Shown here piece after piece: positions 1 through 8,994 of a stretch of 64,000 bases of DNA. Numbering within the stretch: the stretch's first letter is position 1; each line of letters begins with the position of its first letter. The DNA is from Pseudomonadota bacterium. Its GTDB lineage: Bacteria > Desulfobacterota > Binatia > Binatales > Binataceae. A model generated the notes under the pieces. The model saw nothing but the letters and a program-made list of their open reading frames with translations, searched no databases and was not told the origin of the DNA. Where the stretch lies: NCBI GenBank assembly GCA_021323675.1, contig JAJPKP010000016.1:62001-126000 (forward strand), in the 5' to 3' direction. Made by a program: the position numbers and the translations under genes.

Positions 1-441
1 CGCGCGCGCGAAATCTTCCATCGCATCCGCCGACAGCGCCGCGACGGCGTCTTTGACGCCGGCGCTGAATTTTTCGAAATCGAACAGATGCCCGATGACG
101 CCGGTGGAGCTTGGCGCGACCAGCGTCGCCTCGATGCCCAGTTCGCGCGCGACCAGCGCGCAGGAATCCTTGGCGAGCCTGAGTCCGGCCTTGCCCGTGA
201 AGCTGTTGGCGCATCCCGAGTTTGCAACCAGCGCCTGAAGCCTGCCTGCGCGCAGGCGCTCGATCGTCACATAAACCGGCGCGGCCTTGACCTTGTTCGC
301 GCTGTTGACCGAGGCCGCCTGGCACGGATGGTCGGCGACGATCAGGCCCAGGTCTTTGGCGCCGGCAGCCTTCTTGAGGCCGGCGCTGACACCGGCAAAT
401 CGGAAACCAGGCACACGCACGGGAGCGAGTTCAGCTTTCAT
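1..441 (-). CDS. argJ: ArgJ, bifunctional ornithine acetyltransferase/N-acetylglutamate synthase (N-terminal part)
   Basis: The gene runs off the left edge; 147 codons are visible from ATG at 441. ArgJ moves the acetyl group from N-acetylornithine to glutamate in the cyclic arginine pathway, in the cytoplasm. Seen: the N-terminal pattern PGFRFAGVSAGLKK, then KDLGLIVAD, NKVKAAPV, a VANSGCANS segment and the APSSTGVIG motif, all in the order typical of ArgJ. The Thr autocleavage site that splits ArgJ into alpha and beta chains lies beyond the window. It sits downstream of secA on the same strand with a gap of about 127 bases, a gene order known from delta-type proteobacteria. Nothing looks broken in the visible part. 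Confidence 0.9.
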   Translation of the reverse strand, partial: MKAELAPVRVPGFRFAGVSAGLKKAAGAKDLGLIVADHPCQAASVNSANKVKAAPVYVTIERLRAGRLQALVANSGCANSFTGKAGLRLAKDSCALVARELGIEATLVAPSSTGVIGHLFDFEKFSAGVKDAVAALSADAMEDFARA

Positions 442-568
442 TCGGAGCCTCCGTCGGCGGCACTATACGCGGACGAAGCGGGAGAGAAAACGAAAGGGCC
501 GATGTGCCGTTTGCACGGATTCAAAACATTCCTGAAAGCCGCGCGAAACGAAGCGTGGATGTCCCGAT

Positions 569-3253
569 CTATTTGCCGTGGCAGCGCTTGTACTTCTTGC
601 CGGACCCGCACGGACAGGGATCGTTGCGGCCGACCTTGTCCGCCTCGCGCTTGACGGTTTGATGGCTGGTGTCCTGCGCCTCGCCGCCGTGGCTCATCAC
701 CATCTTCTGCGGCTTGGGCTGTTCCTGCATCTGCTGCACGTCCTGCTGGCGCGTGACCTGGACGGAGAAGCATTTTTCGACGACGTCTTTCTGCATCGTC
801 GCCATCAACGCCTCGAACATCGTGAAGCCTTCCTTCTGGTACTCCACGAGCGGATTCACCTGCGCATAGCCGCGCAGTCCGATTCCCTCCTTCAGATGGT
901 CCATCGCGAGCAGATGGTCCTTCCAAAGCGAATCGAGGGTTTGCAGCATCACGATTTTCTCGATCTGCCGCATGACCGGCGCCGTGAACTCGGCCTCGCG
1001 CTGGTCGTAGGCCTTTCGCACACGGTCTTCCGCGGCCTCGATAAGATCGTCGGGGGTTTGAATCGCTCCGCCGTCGAGGGCGCCGTTGTCGGGATCGATC
1101 GCGGGATGAAACTTGAACTGCTGAAAGAAGGCGTCGTCGAGCGCCTTCCACTCCCATTCCTTGGGATCGACCTCGGGGTCCGCGTGCGCGGCGACGATGT
1201 CCTCGATGAGCTGGCCGCACATGTCCAGAACGTCATCCTTGAGCGACGCGCCGGACAGCAGTTCGCGGCGGCGGCCGTAAATGACCTCGCGCTGCTTGTT
1301 CATCACGTCGTCGTATTCGAGCAGATGCTTGCGGATGTCGAAGTTATGGGCTTCGACCTTCTTTTGAGCATTCTCGATTGCGCGCGAGATCCAGCGATGC
1401 TCGATCGGGACGCCGTCTTCCATCCCGATTTTTCCCATCAGTCCCTTCAGCCGATCGGCGCCGAAGATGCGGAGCAGGTCGTCTTCCAGCGACATGTAGA
1501 AGCGCGACGACCCCGGGTCTCCCTGCCTGCCGGACCGGCCGCGAAGCTGATTGTCGATGCGCCGCGATTCGTGGCGCTCGGTGCCGAGGATGTGCAGGCC
1601 GCCGGCGGCGAGCACTCGTTCGCGTTCGGCGGCGCATTGCGCGCGGAACTTGTCGAGCGCCTCCTGGAATTTCGGATCGGACGGGTCGCGGGTGCCGGCT
1701 TCCGCCGCCGCCATGAATTCGGGATTGCCGCCGAGCACGATGTCGGTGCCGCGGCCGGCCATGTTGGTGGAGATGGTCACGGCGCCTTCGCGTCCCGCCT
1801 GGGCGACGATCTCGGCTTCGCGCTCGTGGTTCTTGGCGTTGAGCACGAAGTGCCTTATGCCGGTCTTCTTCAGCTTTTCGGCCACCCGTTCGGATTTTTC
1901 GATCGAGACGGTGCCCACCAGCACCGGCTGTCCGCGCTCGTGGCAGTCCTTGATTTCCTCGATCACCGCATCGAACTTCTCTTCTTCGGTCTTATAGACC
2001 ACATCGTGGTTGTCGATGCGGATCATCGGCTTGTTGGTGGGGATAACTGCGACTTCGAGGTTGTAGATTTCCTGGAATTCGCGCGCTTCGGTATCCGCCG
2101 TTCCGGTCATCCCCGCCAGCTTTTTGTACATGCGGAAGTAGTTCTGGAACGTGATGGTCGCGAGGGTCTGGTTCTCCGACTCGATCTTGACGTTCTCTTT
2201 CGCCTCGACCGCCTGGTGCAATCCGTCGCTCCAGCGCCGCCCGGGCATCAGCCGTCCGGTGAATTCATCGACGATGATGACCTCGCCGTCCTTCACGACG
2301 TAGTCAACATCGCGCTTGAACAGCGCGTGCGCGCGCAGGGCCTGATTGACGTGATGCAGCAGGAGGATGTTGCGCGGGTCGTAGAGGTTCTCGATGCCGA
2401 GGAGCTGCTCGACCCGGGTTACTCCGTCTTCGGTGAGGGAGACGGTGCGCAACTTTTCGTCGATCGTGTAATGTTCCTCGTTCTTCAGGCGCGGAATGAC
2501 CCGATCCACCACGTAGTACGTGTCGGTGGATTCCTCGGAGGCGCCGGAAATAATCAGCGGAGTTCGCGCTTCGTCGATCAGAATCGAGTCCACCTCGTCC
2601 ACGATCGCGAAGTTGTGCTCGCGCTGGACATACTCCTCGAGGTTGAACTTCATGTTGTCGCGCAAATAGTCGAAGCCGAATTCGTTGTTCTGGCCGTAAG
2701 TGATGTCGGCTCCGTACGACTGCTTGCGCTGCTGGTCGGTGAGCCCGTGAACAATCACGCCGACGCTAAGGCCCAGGTAATTGTAGATGCGCCCCATCCA
2801 CTCGGAGTCACGGCGGGCCAGGTAGTCGTTCACGGTCACGACATGGACACCGCGGCCGCTGAGCGCGTTCAGAACCGCCGGCAGCGTAGCGACCAGGGTC
2901 TTGCCCTCGCCGGTCTTCATCTCGGCGATCTTGCCCTGATGCAGCATCATGCCGCCGATAAGCTGGACGTCGAAATGGCGCTGTCCGAGGGTGCGCTTGG
3001 ACGCCTCGCGCACCATCGCGAAAACCTCGGGCAGCACCTCGTGCATCGCCTCTTCGCGCCGCTCGCGATCCTCGATCGCGCTGATTTGCGCCTTGAGTTC
3101 GGCGATCCGCGATCGCAGTTCATCGGCAGTCCGCTTTTCGATCTCCGCTTCGAGGCGGTTGACCGCCTCGACGTCTGGACGCAGGCGCCTGATTTCGCGA
3201 TCGTTCTTTGAGCCGAAGATTCTTCGTCCGATTCCTGTCAGAGCTGATGCCAT
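569..3253 (-). CDS. secA: SecA preprotein translocase ATPase
   Basis: Motor ATPase that drives unfolded preproteins through SecYEG at the inner membrane. The 894-residue length is normal. Seen in order: N-terminal [20 protein letters not shown], Walker A GEGKT in NBD1, the DEVDSIL Walker B region, the preprotein cross-linking and helical scaffold regions, GRGTDI and the [11 protein letters not shown] motif in NBD2, and at the extreme C-terminus the zinc-binding SEC-C motif ([14 protein letters not shown]) that binds SecB or ribosomes. murI lies 115 bases upstream and argJ 127 bases downstream on the same strand. The long complementary plus-strand open frame is a shadow of high GC codon use. 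Confidence 0.98.
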   Translation of the reverse strand: MASALTGIGRRIFGSKNDREIRRLRPDVEAVNRLEAEIEKRTADELRSRIAELKAQISAIEDRERREEAMHEVLPEVFAMVREASKRTLGQRHFDVQLIGGMMLHQGKIAEMKTGEGKTLVATLPAVLNALSGRGVHVVTVNDYLARRDSEWMGRIYNYLGLSVGVIVHGLTDQQRKQSYGADITYGQNNEFGFDYLRDNMKFNLEEYVQREHNFAIVDEVDSILIDEARTPLIISGASEESTDTYYVVDRVIPRLKNEEHYTIDEKLRTVSLTEDGVTRVEQLLGIENLYDPRNILLLHHVNQALRAHALFKRDVDYVVKDGEVIIVDEFTGRLMPGRRWSDGLHQAVEAKENVKIESENQTLATITFQNYFRMYKKLAGMTGTADTEAREFQEIYNLEVAVIPTNKPMIRIDNHDVVYKTEEEKFDAVIEEIKDCHERGQPVLVGTVSIEKSERVAEKLKKTGIRHFVLNAKNHEREAEIVAQAGREGAVTISTNMAGRGTDIVLGGNPEFMAAAEAGTRDPSDPKFQEALDKFRAQCAAERERVLAAGGLHILGTERHESRRIDNQLRGRSGRQGDPGSSRFYMSLEDDLLRIFGADRLKGLMGKIGMEDGVPIEHRWISRAIENAQKKVEAHNFDIRKHLLEYDDVMNKQREVIYGRRRELLSGASLKDDVLDMCGQLIEDIVAAHADPEVDPKEWEWKALDDAFFQQFKFHPAIDPDNGALDGGAIQTPDDLIEAAEDRVRKAYDQREAEFTAPVMRQIEKIVMLQTLDSLWKDHLLAMDHLKEGIGLRGYAQVNPLVEYQKEGFTMFEALMATMQKDVVEKCFSVQVTRQQDVQQMQEQPKPQKMVMSHGGEAQDTSHQTVKREADKVGRNDPCPCGSGKKYKRCHGK

Positions 3254-3368
3254 CGTAGGTGAGCCGGTATTAGCGCGCCGTCCCGCTGGACAAGAGCGGG
3301 CGGCGGTGGATCTCCGTAGTTAAGCTGAATTTCATTTTATCTATCTCAGGGGGTGCAGGGGAGACCGT

Positions 3369-4241
3369 TCAGCGCTCGAGCCGGACCGCGGACTCGACCT
3401 GCGGGCCGAAGAAGCGCCTGCCTACCCGCACAAAGCGCTCCGGACTCTCGGTGACGAAGAAACTCTGCTTTCCGCGCGCGCCGCGGCGGGCGAGCTTGAG
3501 TTCATCCAGCCGCCGCCGGACCGCGTCCGCCGTGGCGGTGGCGGAGTCCACCACCCGAACTCCGCGCCCCAACACCTGCTGGAACATCCTGGTCAGCAGC
3601 GGGTAGTGGGTGCATCCAAGCAGCAGAGTATCGATTCCGCTCTGCTTGAGGCTCTCCAGGTAGTGAGAGACAGTGCGTTCCGCAATGTCGTTGTCGGTCC
3701 ATCCCTCTTCGACCAGCGGCACCAGCAGCGGGCAGGCGCGCGTGTAAATTTCCGCTCCGGGACGCAGGTTCTGGATGGTGCGGGTGTACGCGCCCGATGC
3801 GACCGTGGCCTCGGTTGCGATTACGCCTATCTTGCCGCTGCGCGAGGCTTTGACCGCAGCTCGGGCGCCCGGCTCGATCACGCCGATCACCGGGATCATG
3901 GTGTCGCGCGCGATGGCATCGAGGGCCACCGCGCTGGAAGTGTTGCAGGCGACCACCAGCATCTTGATTCCTTTGGCGAGCAGAAACTCGGTGTTCTCGC
4001 GCGAGTAGCGGATGATCACCTCGCTGGTCTTGGTGCCGTACGGCAACCGGGCCGTGTCGCCCAGGTAGATGAAATCCTCGTTGGGCAGCACCTCCACCAG
4101 GGCGCGCAAGACGGTCAGTCCGCCGATGCCGGAATCGAACACGCCGATCGGACGGTCGCCCGGCCGAATCGACACCTTTCCGTTGCCGGAGGCAAGCGCG
4201 CGTTTGCCGATTTTCGAATGAGTCCGGGTTGGCGATGCCAT
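3369..4241 (-). CDS. murI: Glutamate racemase
   Basis: Cofactor-independent racemase making D-glutamate for peptidoglycan. Seen: GVFDSGIGGLTVLRAL near residue 25, the first catalytic Cys in CNTSS and the second in GCTHYPLL, all canonical for MurI. The open frame extends 27 codons further, but that part overlaps the upstream radical SAM gene. I start at the ATG at 4241, which has an AGGA about 10 bases upstream (290 residues, a usual length). The upstream gene's stop codon lies 14 bases away, so translation is probably coupled. secA follows after 115 bases. Confidence 0.95.
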   Translation of the reverse strand: MASPTRTHSKIGKRALASGNGKVSIRPGDRPIGVFDSGIGGLTVLRALVEVLPNEDFIYLGDTARLPYGTKTSEVIIRYSRENTEFLLAKGIKMLVVACNTSSAVALDAIARDTMIPVIGVIEPGARAAVKASRSGKIGVIATEATVASGAYTRTIQNLRPGAEIYTRACPLLVPLVEEGWTDNDIAERTVSHYLESLKQSGIDTLLLGCTHYPLLTRMFQQVLGRGVRVVDSATATADAVRRRLDELKLARRGARGKQSFFVTESPERFVRVGRRFFGPQVESAVRLER

Positions 4242-4254
4242 CGATCGTCGCGTC

Positions 4255-5346
4255 CTAACCAAGCGCGAGGCGCTCGCCGATTGTAGCCGGGTTGGCGGGC
4301 GCCACGCCAAAGACACGTTCATGAACCGTGCTGGTTTCCATGCACAGGTATGCGGGCACCGGCCTGCCCGCTCGCGCCAGGCGTTGCTGGATTATCCGAT
4401 AGAGGCGAACCCTCAGAGCGCTGAACGCGCGCAGGCGGCCGTCATGACCGGGCACCTCCTCGCCAAGCAGCATCGGATCATGCGGAAAACGGCGGCGCGC
4501 AGCGCTTCGCAGCCCAGGCGTCATCCGCAGCGATCCCATGCTGAGAAACGAGATTCTTCCTGGAGTAATGACGTCCAGCAGTTCGTCGATCAGATGCGCG
4601 TAGTCCTTCTCCGCGCCTTCGTACGCGATTATGGGGTCAAGATGAAACCCCACCCGGTAACCCGCATCCAGTACCGCGCGAGCGGCCGCGATGCGTGCGG
4701 ACGGCGAGGCGGTGCGATGCTCGGAACTTTTCCATACCGCTTCGGGCGAGAGAGTCCACGATACGATCACCCGTCCGCGCGGATCGGTTTGCAGCAGGTT
4801 TCCGATCTCGTCGGTCTTGGTCTTGAGCTCCAGAGTCAGATGCTCGCGGTCGCGAACGAACTCGATAAGGTCTTTCGAAAGGCCGGTGACCGAGTCCATC
4901 GCGAGCGAATCCGCGAGCTCTCCCGTGCCGACTCTGAAATGGCGGCCGGGGGCGGAGCGGGACAGCCGGTCAAGCTCCTCAAAGGAATCCGCGTAGTTCG
5001 AATAAATCTGAAACGCCGGATTATTCGCCACATGTTCCTGCAGAAAGCAGTAGCTGCAATCCATGGGGCAGTTCGATGCGAGCACGAGCACAAGGTAGCC
5101 GCAGCACGCAAATTTCGCCGATCCGGCGGGACAAGCCATCAGAAACGGCGTATGCCGCTTGAGCACGACCATCCGGCGCTTGCCTGCCCCGAACGGGTCG
5201 GGACCTGGGGTGGGCCGCACGGCTTCGCGCGCATCGGCGACGTAGCTCACGGGGACGGATGAACCCAGCGCGGCGACCAGGCGCGCCGCCAGCGCGGAAT
5301 CGCGCGACGCCTCCTCGACTACGAGCGTATCGAGCTCAAACTTCAT
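4255..5346 (-). CDS. Spore photoproduct lyase-like radical SAM protein
   Basis: SplB-type radical SAM protein (COG1533). The cluster motif CX3CX2C reads CPMDCSYC; counting from the upstream TTG at 5358 these are C97, C101 and C104 (subtract 4 for the ATG at 5346 used here). It is followed by FLQEHV as in SPL enzymes, which repair the thymine dimer of spore DNA. In the region where Bacillus SPL has its hydrogen-donor cysteine (an RVTASCTSD-like segment), this protein reads FRVGTGELADSL and has no Cys. No sporulation gene is visible, so the substrate is unknown. Two starts are possible: TTG at 5358 or ATG at 5346; I prefer ATG. The start overlaps the end of the upstream unknown gene and murI follows after 13 bases. 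Family membership is confident; the reaction is not. Confidence 0.85.
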   Translation of the reverse strand: MKFELDTLVVEEASRDSALAARLVAALGSSVPVSYVADAREAVRPTPGPDPFGAGKRRMVVLKRHTPFLMACPAGSAKFACCGYLVLVLASNCPMDCSYCFLQEHVANNPAFQIYSNYADSFEELDRLSRSAPGRHFRVGTGELADSLAMDSVTGLSKDLIEFVRDREHLTLELKTKTDEIGNLLQTDPRGRVIVSWTLSPEAVWKSSEHRTASPSARIAAARAVLDAGYRVGFHLDPIIAYEGAEKDYAHLIDELLDVITPGRISFLSMGSLRMTPGLRSAARRRFPHDPMLLGEEVPGHDGRLRAFSALRVRLYRIIQQRLARAGRPVPAYLCMETSTVHERVFGVAPANPATIGERLALG

Positions 5347-5872
5347 CGCCGCCGCCAATCATCGAAAGTATCCGGCTCAGCTCGGCGCGCTTTTCGACCA
5401 AAAGATCGATAAGCCGGTTCAGTTCTCCGGCATCGGATGCGACAAGCTGAATCGTCAACTCATCAGAGGCAAGGTCGCGTGGCAAGAGCACCGCAATTCC
5501 CGCAGGCAGGCGCATCGCCGCGATCGCCGCCTCCAGGCGCGCGGTTGTTTCGCGCAGCCGCGGAAATCTCATCGCGCGAAGTTCGTCCAAAAACGCGTGC
5601 GCTCTTTCGGGCACGGACCCCGGCGCCGAAAGCAGGCGATGCAGTGAAGGGCGTGCCAGCACCGAGGCGATGCTGACCGATTCGCGCACCGCGATCTCAT
5701 CGAGAAGATCGAGCGCCACGACCAGTTGCCCGGTGCGAAGCCTGAGCAGGCCCGCCGCCTCCATGAGCGCCGCGCGGCTCGGTTCATCCAGGCTCAGCCA
5801 TCGATCGAGATGTGTGTCCGGGAGATGGCGGCGGGCGGCGAGTTGCCGAATTTCGTCGTCAAGATGCGGCAT
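5336..5872 (-). CDS. Conserved-looking helical protein of unknown function, coupled to the SPL-like gene
   Basis: I do not recognise this 178-residue protein. It is soluble and mainly helical, rich in Leu, Ala, Arg and Glu, with no membrane segment or signal peptide. It begins MPHLDDEIRQLAARRHLPD and contains LDRWLSLDEPSRAALMEAAG and a long helix ending in LLVEKRAELSRILSMIGG. The open frame continues upstream to 6256 but that part overlaps the glycosyltransferase, so I start at the ATG at 5872, 7 bases after that gene's stop. Its 3' end overlaps the start of the SPL-like gene by 11 bases. Tight coupling suggests a shared role with the radical SAM protein; this is inference. Confidence 0.65.
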   Translation of the reverse strand: MPHLDDEIRQLAARRHLPDTHLDRWLSLDEPSRAALMEAAGLLRLRTGQLVVALDLLDEIAVRESVSIASVLARPSLHRLLSAPGSVPERAHAFLDELRAMRFPRLRETTARLEAAIAAMRLPAGIAVLLPRDLASDELTIQLVASDAGELNRLIDLLVEKRAELSRILSMIGGGDEV

Positions 5873-5879
5873 GCGCGAT

Positions 5880-6815
5880 TCAACCTCCGGCCCGATGGGG
5901 CGCGCCGGGAGCATCGGCAAACGACGCAAGTAGGCGCGAAGTGCGGAGAAGATCAGCGGCGGTTCGGATGCCGGCATCCGCGAGAGCGTCGGTGGCCATC
6001 CGTTCGAATTCCCCCGCTTCGCTGTCGCGGCCGCGGCGGCGAAGCCCGCCCGCGCAGATTCGGCACTTTTCCGCAAACACCTCGGCCGTGGCCGTGCGGC
6101 GGGAGTCCCGCAAGCGCGGGTTCGCCAGCAGCTTTGCGAGCGCCAGAATTCGGAACCGGTCGATGGCGGGCACGGTGGCTGAAAGCTGGCCCGGGTGTCC
6201 CGCGCGGCGCGTGACCAGAGGTTCGTCGAGGAGGCCGACTTCATGGTCCAGAACAATCCGGAGCCAAAGGTCGTAGTCTTCAGCGGCGGCCATGGATTCG
6301 TCGAATCCGTCCATGCTCCGGAACAGGTCCGCGCGCATTATCGCCGCCGACGGACTGATGAGGCAGGTACGCAGCGAATCGATGAAGATGTCGCCCGAGC
6401 GCTTGCGATGGCGGAGTCCGGGATTGACGCGTCGCCCGTTTCTAATCCACAGCTCATCGCATTGCGAGATGTGAAACTCCGGATGGTCGCGCATGAAGGC
6501 AAGCTGGCGCGCCAGCTTTTCGGGCGACCACAGATCGTCGGAATCGAGGAAGGCGAGCAGCGGCGCCGACGCCGCATCCGCCCCGAGATTTCGCGCCGCG
6601 GCCGCGCCCCGGTTTTCGGTTTCGATCACACGTACGGGGCGAGTCGAGTCTTCCAGTGCCTGCTCGACTGCGGTCCCGGTGCCGTCGGTTGATCCGTCGT
6701 TGATCACGATGAGTTCAAAACGCACCTCGCGCTGAGCGAGCACCGACGCGATCGCTTCGGTCACCATCGCGCGGCGATTGAAAACCGGGATGATTACGCT
6801 GACCTCGGAAGTCAT
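5880..6815 (-). CDS. Family 2 glycosyltransferase
   Basis: GT-A fold glycosyltransferase that should move a nucleotide-activated sugar to an unknown acceptor at the cytoplasmic face. Seen: the N-terminal SVIIPVFNRR motif, VINDGSTDGT for nucleotide binding, NRGAAAARNLG, and the metal-binding DXD-type FLDSDDLW around residue 93. At 311 residues it has no membrane segment, so it is a single-domain enzyme. Its start overlaps the stop of the EngB gene by 4 bases (ATGA-type coupling) and the next gene begins 7 bases after its stop. A different frame over its last 100 codons also stays open, but the GT frame keeps good coding character to the end. Confidence 0.88.
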   Translation of the reverse strand: MTSEVSVIIPVFNRRAMVTEAIASVLAQREVRFELIVINDGSTDGTGTAVEQALEDSTRPVRVIETENRGAAAARNLGADAASAPLLAFLDSDDLWSPEKLARQLAFMRDHPEFHISQCDELWIRNGRRVNPGLRHRKRSGDIFIDSLRTCLISPSAAIMRADLFRSMDGFDESMAAAEDYDLWLRIVLDHEVGLLDEPLVTRRAGHPGQLSATVPAIDRFRILALAKLLANPRLRDSRRTATAEVFAEKCRICAGGLRRRGRDSEAGEFERMATDALADAGIRTAADLLRTSRLLASFADAPGAPHRAGG

Positions 6816-7477
6816 CGGGCCCCGCGTTCCGTGCAGAGCGCAAGAACCTGACGGCGAAGGGCCTCGATTCCTTCGCCGGTTTCAGCGGAGCAAAGAAACG
6901 GCTCCGCATCGAGCGCGCGCATTCTTGCGACAGCGGCGGCGCGCTCTGAACGTTTGAGCTTGTCGGCTTTGGTCGCTACCGCAAACAGCGCGAGCCCGCG
7001 CGACCGTGCGGATGCCGCCAGATCGATTTCTTCGCGCTCGGGGCCGCGGCGCGAATCGACGAGCAGGATAAGCGCGCACAGGTTGGTTCGCGATGCCAGG
7101 AATTCCCGCATCGCGTGTCCGATCCGGGCCGCCATCGCCTGCGGCATCTTTGCGTAGCCGTAGCCGGGAAGATCAACGAGCGCTGCTGTCCGGCCGATCG
7201 CAAAGAAGTTGATAGCCTGCGTTCGGCCCGGCGTCCTGCTGGTGCGCGCCAGGCCGCGCACACCCGTCAAGGCATTCAGCATGGAACTCTTTCCGACATT
7301 CGAGCGGCCCACGATCGCGATCTCGATTCTGTCCCATCGCGGACAACTGGCAAGCGCCGGGGCCGACGCTGCGAACTCGGCGGCAAGTCCTTGCACGGCG
7401 ACAAACTCAGAAGACCGCCGCCGACGGCCGCGGGACGAGCGATTGACCCGCGATCCGCCGCTTAGCGATGCGATCAA
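6812..7477 (-). CDS. engB: EngB/YsxC ribosome-biogenesis GTPase
   Basis: Essential GTPase of the TrmE-Era-EngA-EngB group, acting in assembly of the large ribosomal subunit. Seen: G1 GRSNVGKSS, the TSRTPGRTQ switch I, G3 DLPGYGYAKM, G4 TKADK and a G5-like CSAETGEG. The longest frame starts at TTG (7477), overlapping the stop of the upstream gene (TTGA). The first 25 or so residues are Arg/Ser rich and atypical, so a later GTG in front of the VQGLAAEF segment is a possible start. The body and length (up to 221 residues) are normal. GT2 follows with a 4-base overlap. Confidence 0.93.
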   Translation of the reverse strand: MIASLSGGSRVNRSSRGRRRRSSEFVAVQGLAAEFAASAPALASCPRWDRIEIAIVGRSNVGKSSMLNALTGVRGLARTSRTPGRTQAINFFAIGRTAALVDLPGYGYAKMPQAMAARIGHAMREFLASRTNLCALILLVDSRRGPEREEIDLAASARSRGLALFAVATKADKLKRSERAAAVARMRALDAEPFLCSAETGEGIEALRRQVLALCTERGAR

Positions 7478-8073
7478 GGCTCGTCGTTCGATTCATCCGG
7501 TTCTTCGGAAGATGCAAGGTTGAGAGTGCGCTTGAGGTCTTCAAGCTGCGAGACGAAGGTGCTTCTGATCGCTTCCTTGATGACGCCGTCGGGGACCGGA
7601 AGCTGCTGGGTCATCGTGGTGACCTGATGGTAGCTGATCAGCGTTGAAGAACCCTGGGGATCGAACTGATACTCGGCTTTCATGTTGAGCGCCGGGGTAT
7701 CGACCGTGTGATACGAGATGCGGCGCGCGGCCTGATCGTACTGAAACACCATCTGAACCGTGATCGTCTGGCCGCCCGGGCCGTTCATCTCGAATTCCAC
7801 GGTCTTGCTGGTGTCGGTCTGCGACAGCATCCGGATATTGCGAATCTGATCGGAGTGGCTGTTCTCGATATTGCGCACGGCGTTGAACACTTCGGATTCG
7901 GGCGCCGGCAGCATCGCGGTAAAGTCCGCCGTCCAATCGTTGCCGTTATGGACGATATTCTCGCTGAGAAGTCCGGCTTTTGACGCCCGCCGCGATTCGT
8001 ATATCCGCCATCCCGCGTAGCCCGCGGCGGCTATCACCAACACAACGAAAACGACCTTATAGGTCCTGTTCAT
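7474..8073 (-). CDS. Membrane-anchored SRPBCC-like protein
   Basis: A 199-residue protein with one N-terminal membrane segment (about residues 5-23, VVFVVLVIAAAGYAGW) followed by a periplasmic domain. The pattern of a long basic helix, paired beta strands (TVEFEMNGPGGQTITVQMVF, RRISYHTVD) and a C-terminal helix (IKEAIRSTFVSQLEDLKRTL) resembles SRPBCC/polyketide cyclase-like lipid-binding folds. The tail is acidic (EEPDESNDEP). No catalytic residues are evident. It lies 22 bases after the PEBP-like gene and its stop overlaps the EngB start. The exact family is uncertain. Confidence 0.75.
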   Translation of the reverse strand: MNRTYKVVFVVLVIAAAGYAGWRIYESRRASKAGLLSENIVHNGNDWTADFTAMLPAPESEVFNAVRNIENSHSDQIRNIRMLSQTDTSKTVEFEMNGPGGQTITVQMVFQYDQAARRISYHTVDTPALNMKAEYQFDPQGSSTLISYHQVTTMTQQLPVPDGVIKEAIRSTFVSQLEDLKRTLNLASSEEPDESNDEP

Positions 8074-8095
8074 GAGACTCGTTCCTTTGAAACGC

Positions 8096-8659
8096 CTAAC
8101 GACCGAACGTGCCTACCAGTTCGGCGGTCGCCTTGACGTGTCCGGTCATCGCGGACCGCAGCGCGCTCGCGTCGTAGCTTGAGTTGGCATCGAGAGGTGA
8201 ATCGAGCGCAAACAGAATGAAGTGATAATGATGCGGCGGTCCGGGCGGCGGGCATGGCCCACGATAACCGACGCTTCCAAAGCTGTTCGTCCCTTGCGAT
8301 CCGCCGCCCGGCAGTGAGTCGGCTTTCGGAAGATCGGCGGGGAGAGCGATCTTGTTCCCAGGAAGGTTGAACAGCACCCAGTGTATGAACGTTCCAGAAG
8401 GAGCATCCGGGTCTTCAACGATAAGGGCGAATGATGACGTATCCGCGGGAGCGCCCGTCCAGTTCAGGGCAGGTGAGCTGTCGGCTCCTGAGCACGTGAA
8501 TTGGGCGGGGATCGGCGCGCCGGCCGAAAACGCCGGACTGCTAAGCGTCATCGCCGCTGTCGCCTCCGCCGCCGGGGCCGGAGCTACGGAGAGCATAAGC
8601 GGCAGCATCAGGCTTAGACCAAATACCGCCGTATAAGGGATAAGCCTCAAAACCCGCAC
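8096..8659 (-). CDS. YbhB/YbcL-type PEBP-like exported protein
   Basis: Phosphatidylethanolamine-binding/Raf-kinase-inhibitor-like fold. Seen: a signal peptide (about residues 1-30, ending APAPAAEA), then the ligand-pocket signatures DPDAPSG with FIHWVLFNLP, and YRGPCPPPGPPHHYHF near residue 140. Length (187) matches periplasmic YbcL-like proteins, whose ligand is unknown in most bacteria. It is the first gene of the long leftward run and faces the excisionase-type regulator across a 335-base divergent gap, so its promoter should lie there. Confidence 0.92.
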   Translation of the reverse strand: MRVLRLIPYTAVFGLSLMLPLMLSVAPAPAAEATAAMTLSSPAFSAGAPIPAQFTCSGADSSPALNWTGAPADTSSFALIVEDPDAPSGTFIHWVLFNLPGNKIALPADLPKADSLPGGGSQGTNSFGSVGYRGPCPPPGPPHHYHFILFALDSPLDANSSYDASALRSAMTGHVKATAELVGTFGR

Positions 8660-8767
8660 GGATGGGAGCTTAGCAGCAAGAAATCACTGCGGGTAGAACG
8701 TCAGGCGATTCGACGAACGGTTTGGAGGGGTGGCGAGGTCGTCCTGTCGCAGGTTTGCCACAGAAAG

Positions 8768-8780
8768 CCAAGTGACTTGG
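8768..8780. promoter_or_regulatory. 13-base perfect palindrome, possible operator
   Basis: CCAAGTGACTTGG, two 6-base half-sites around a central G. It lies in the divergent gap, about 110 bases upstream of the PEBP-like start and 215 upstream of the regulator start. Operator function is inference from position and symmetry only. Confidence 0.35.
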
Positions 8781-8813
8781 GCGAAGCAGAGCGGAACGAG
8801 CGGGCTTGCCCGA

Positions 8814-8833
8814 AAAGGCAGTTTTTTGCCTTT
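8814..8833. promoter_or_regulatory. Hairpin in the divergent gap
   Basis: AAAGGCA and TGCCTTT pair across a T-rich 6-base loop. It lacks a clean run of T after the stem on the plus strand, so a terminator is possible but unproven. Confidence 0.3.
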
Positions 8834-8994
8834 GTTGTCTCGAAAGATTTCTCTTGACCCAAAACTACGGTTCTGCGACCTTCAAATATAGTCGAGGTGA
8901 GCGAAGAAGCGCGGTTGGTTCGAGCCAGTTAAGCGGGGGAATTTATCGCTACACCTTGACGCCTGTAGTCGAACCACCCGCATCCGGAGAAAAA

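Larger units (their letters stand above)
8660..8994. other. Divergent intergenic region (335 bases) with two inverted repeats
   Basis: Separates the leftward PEBP-like gene from the rightward excisionase-type gene. It holds a perfect 13-base inverted repeat at 8768-8780 and a 7-base-pair hairpin at 8814-8833. A TTGACC at 8854 and a TATAGT at 8887 are too far apart (27 bases) to be one promoter. An open frame from 8806 runs into the regulator gene but has no coding character. Confidence 0.6.

Noticed and set aside
578-3211. 877-codon plus-strand open frame opposite secA
   Set aside because: The minus-strand frame is unmistakably SecA; the opposite frame is a shadow of GC-rich codon use with no recognised domain.
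8854-8892. Sigma-70 promoter before the excisionase-type gene
   Set aside because: TTGACC and TATAGT are 27 bases apart, too far for one promoter.
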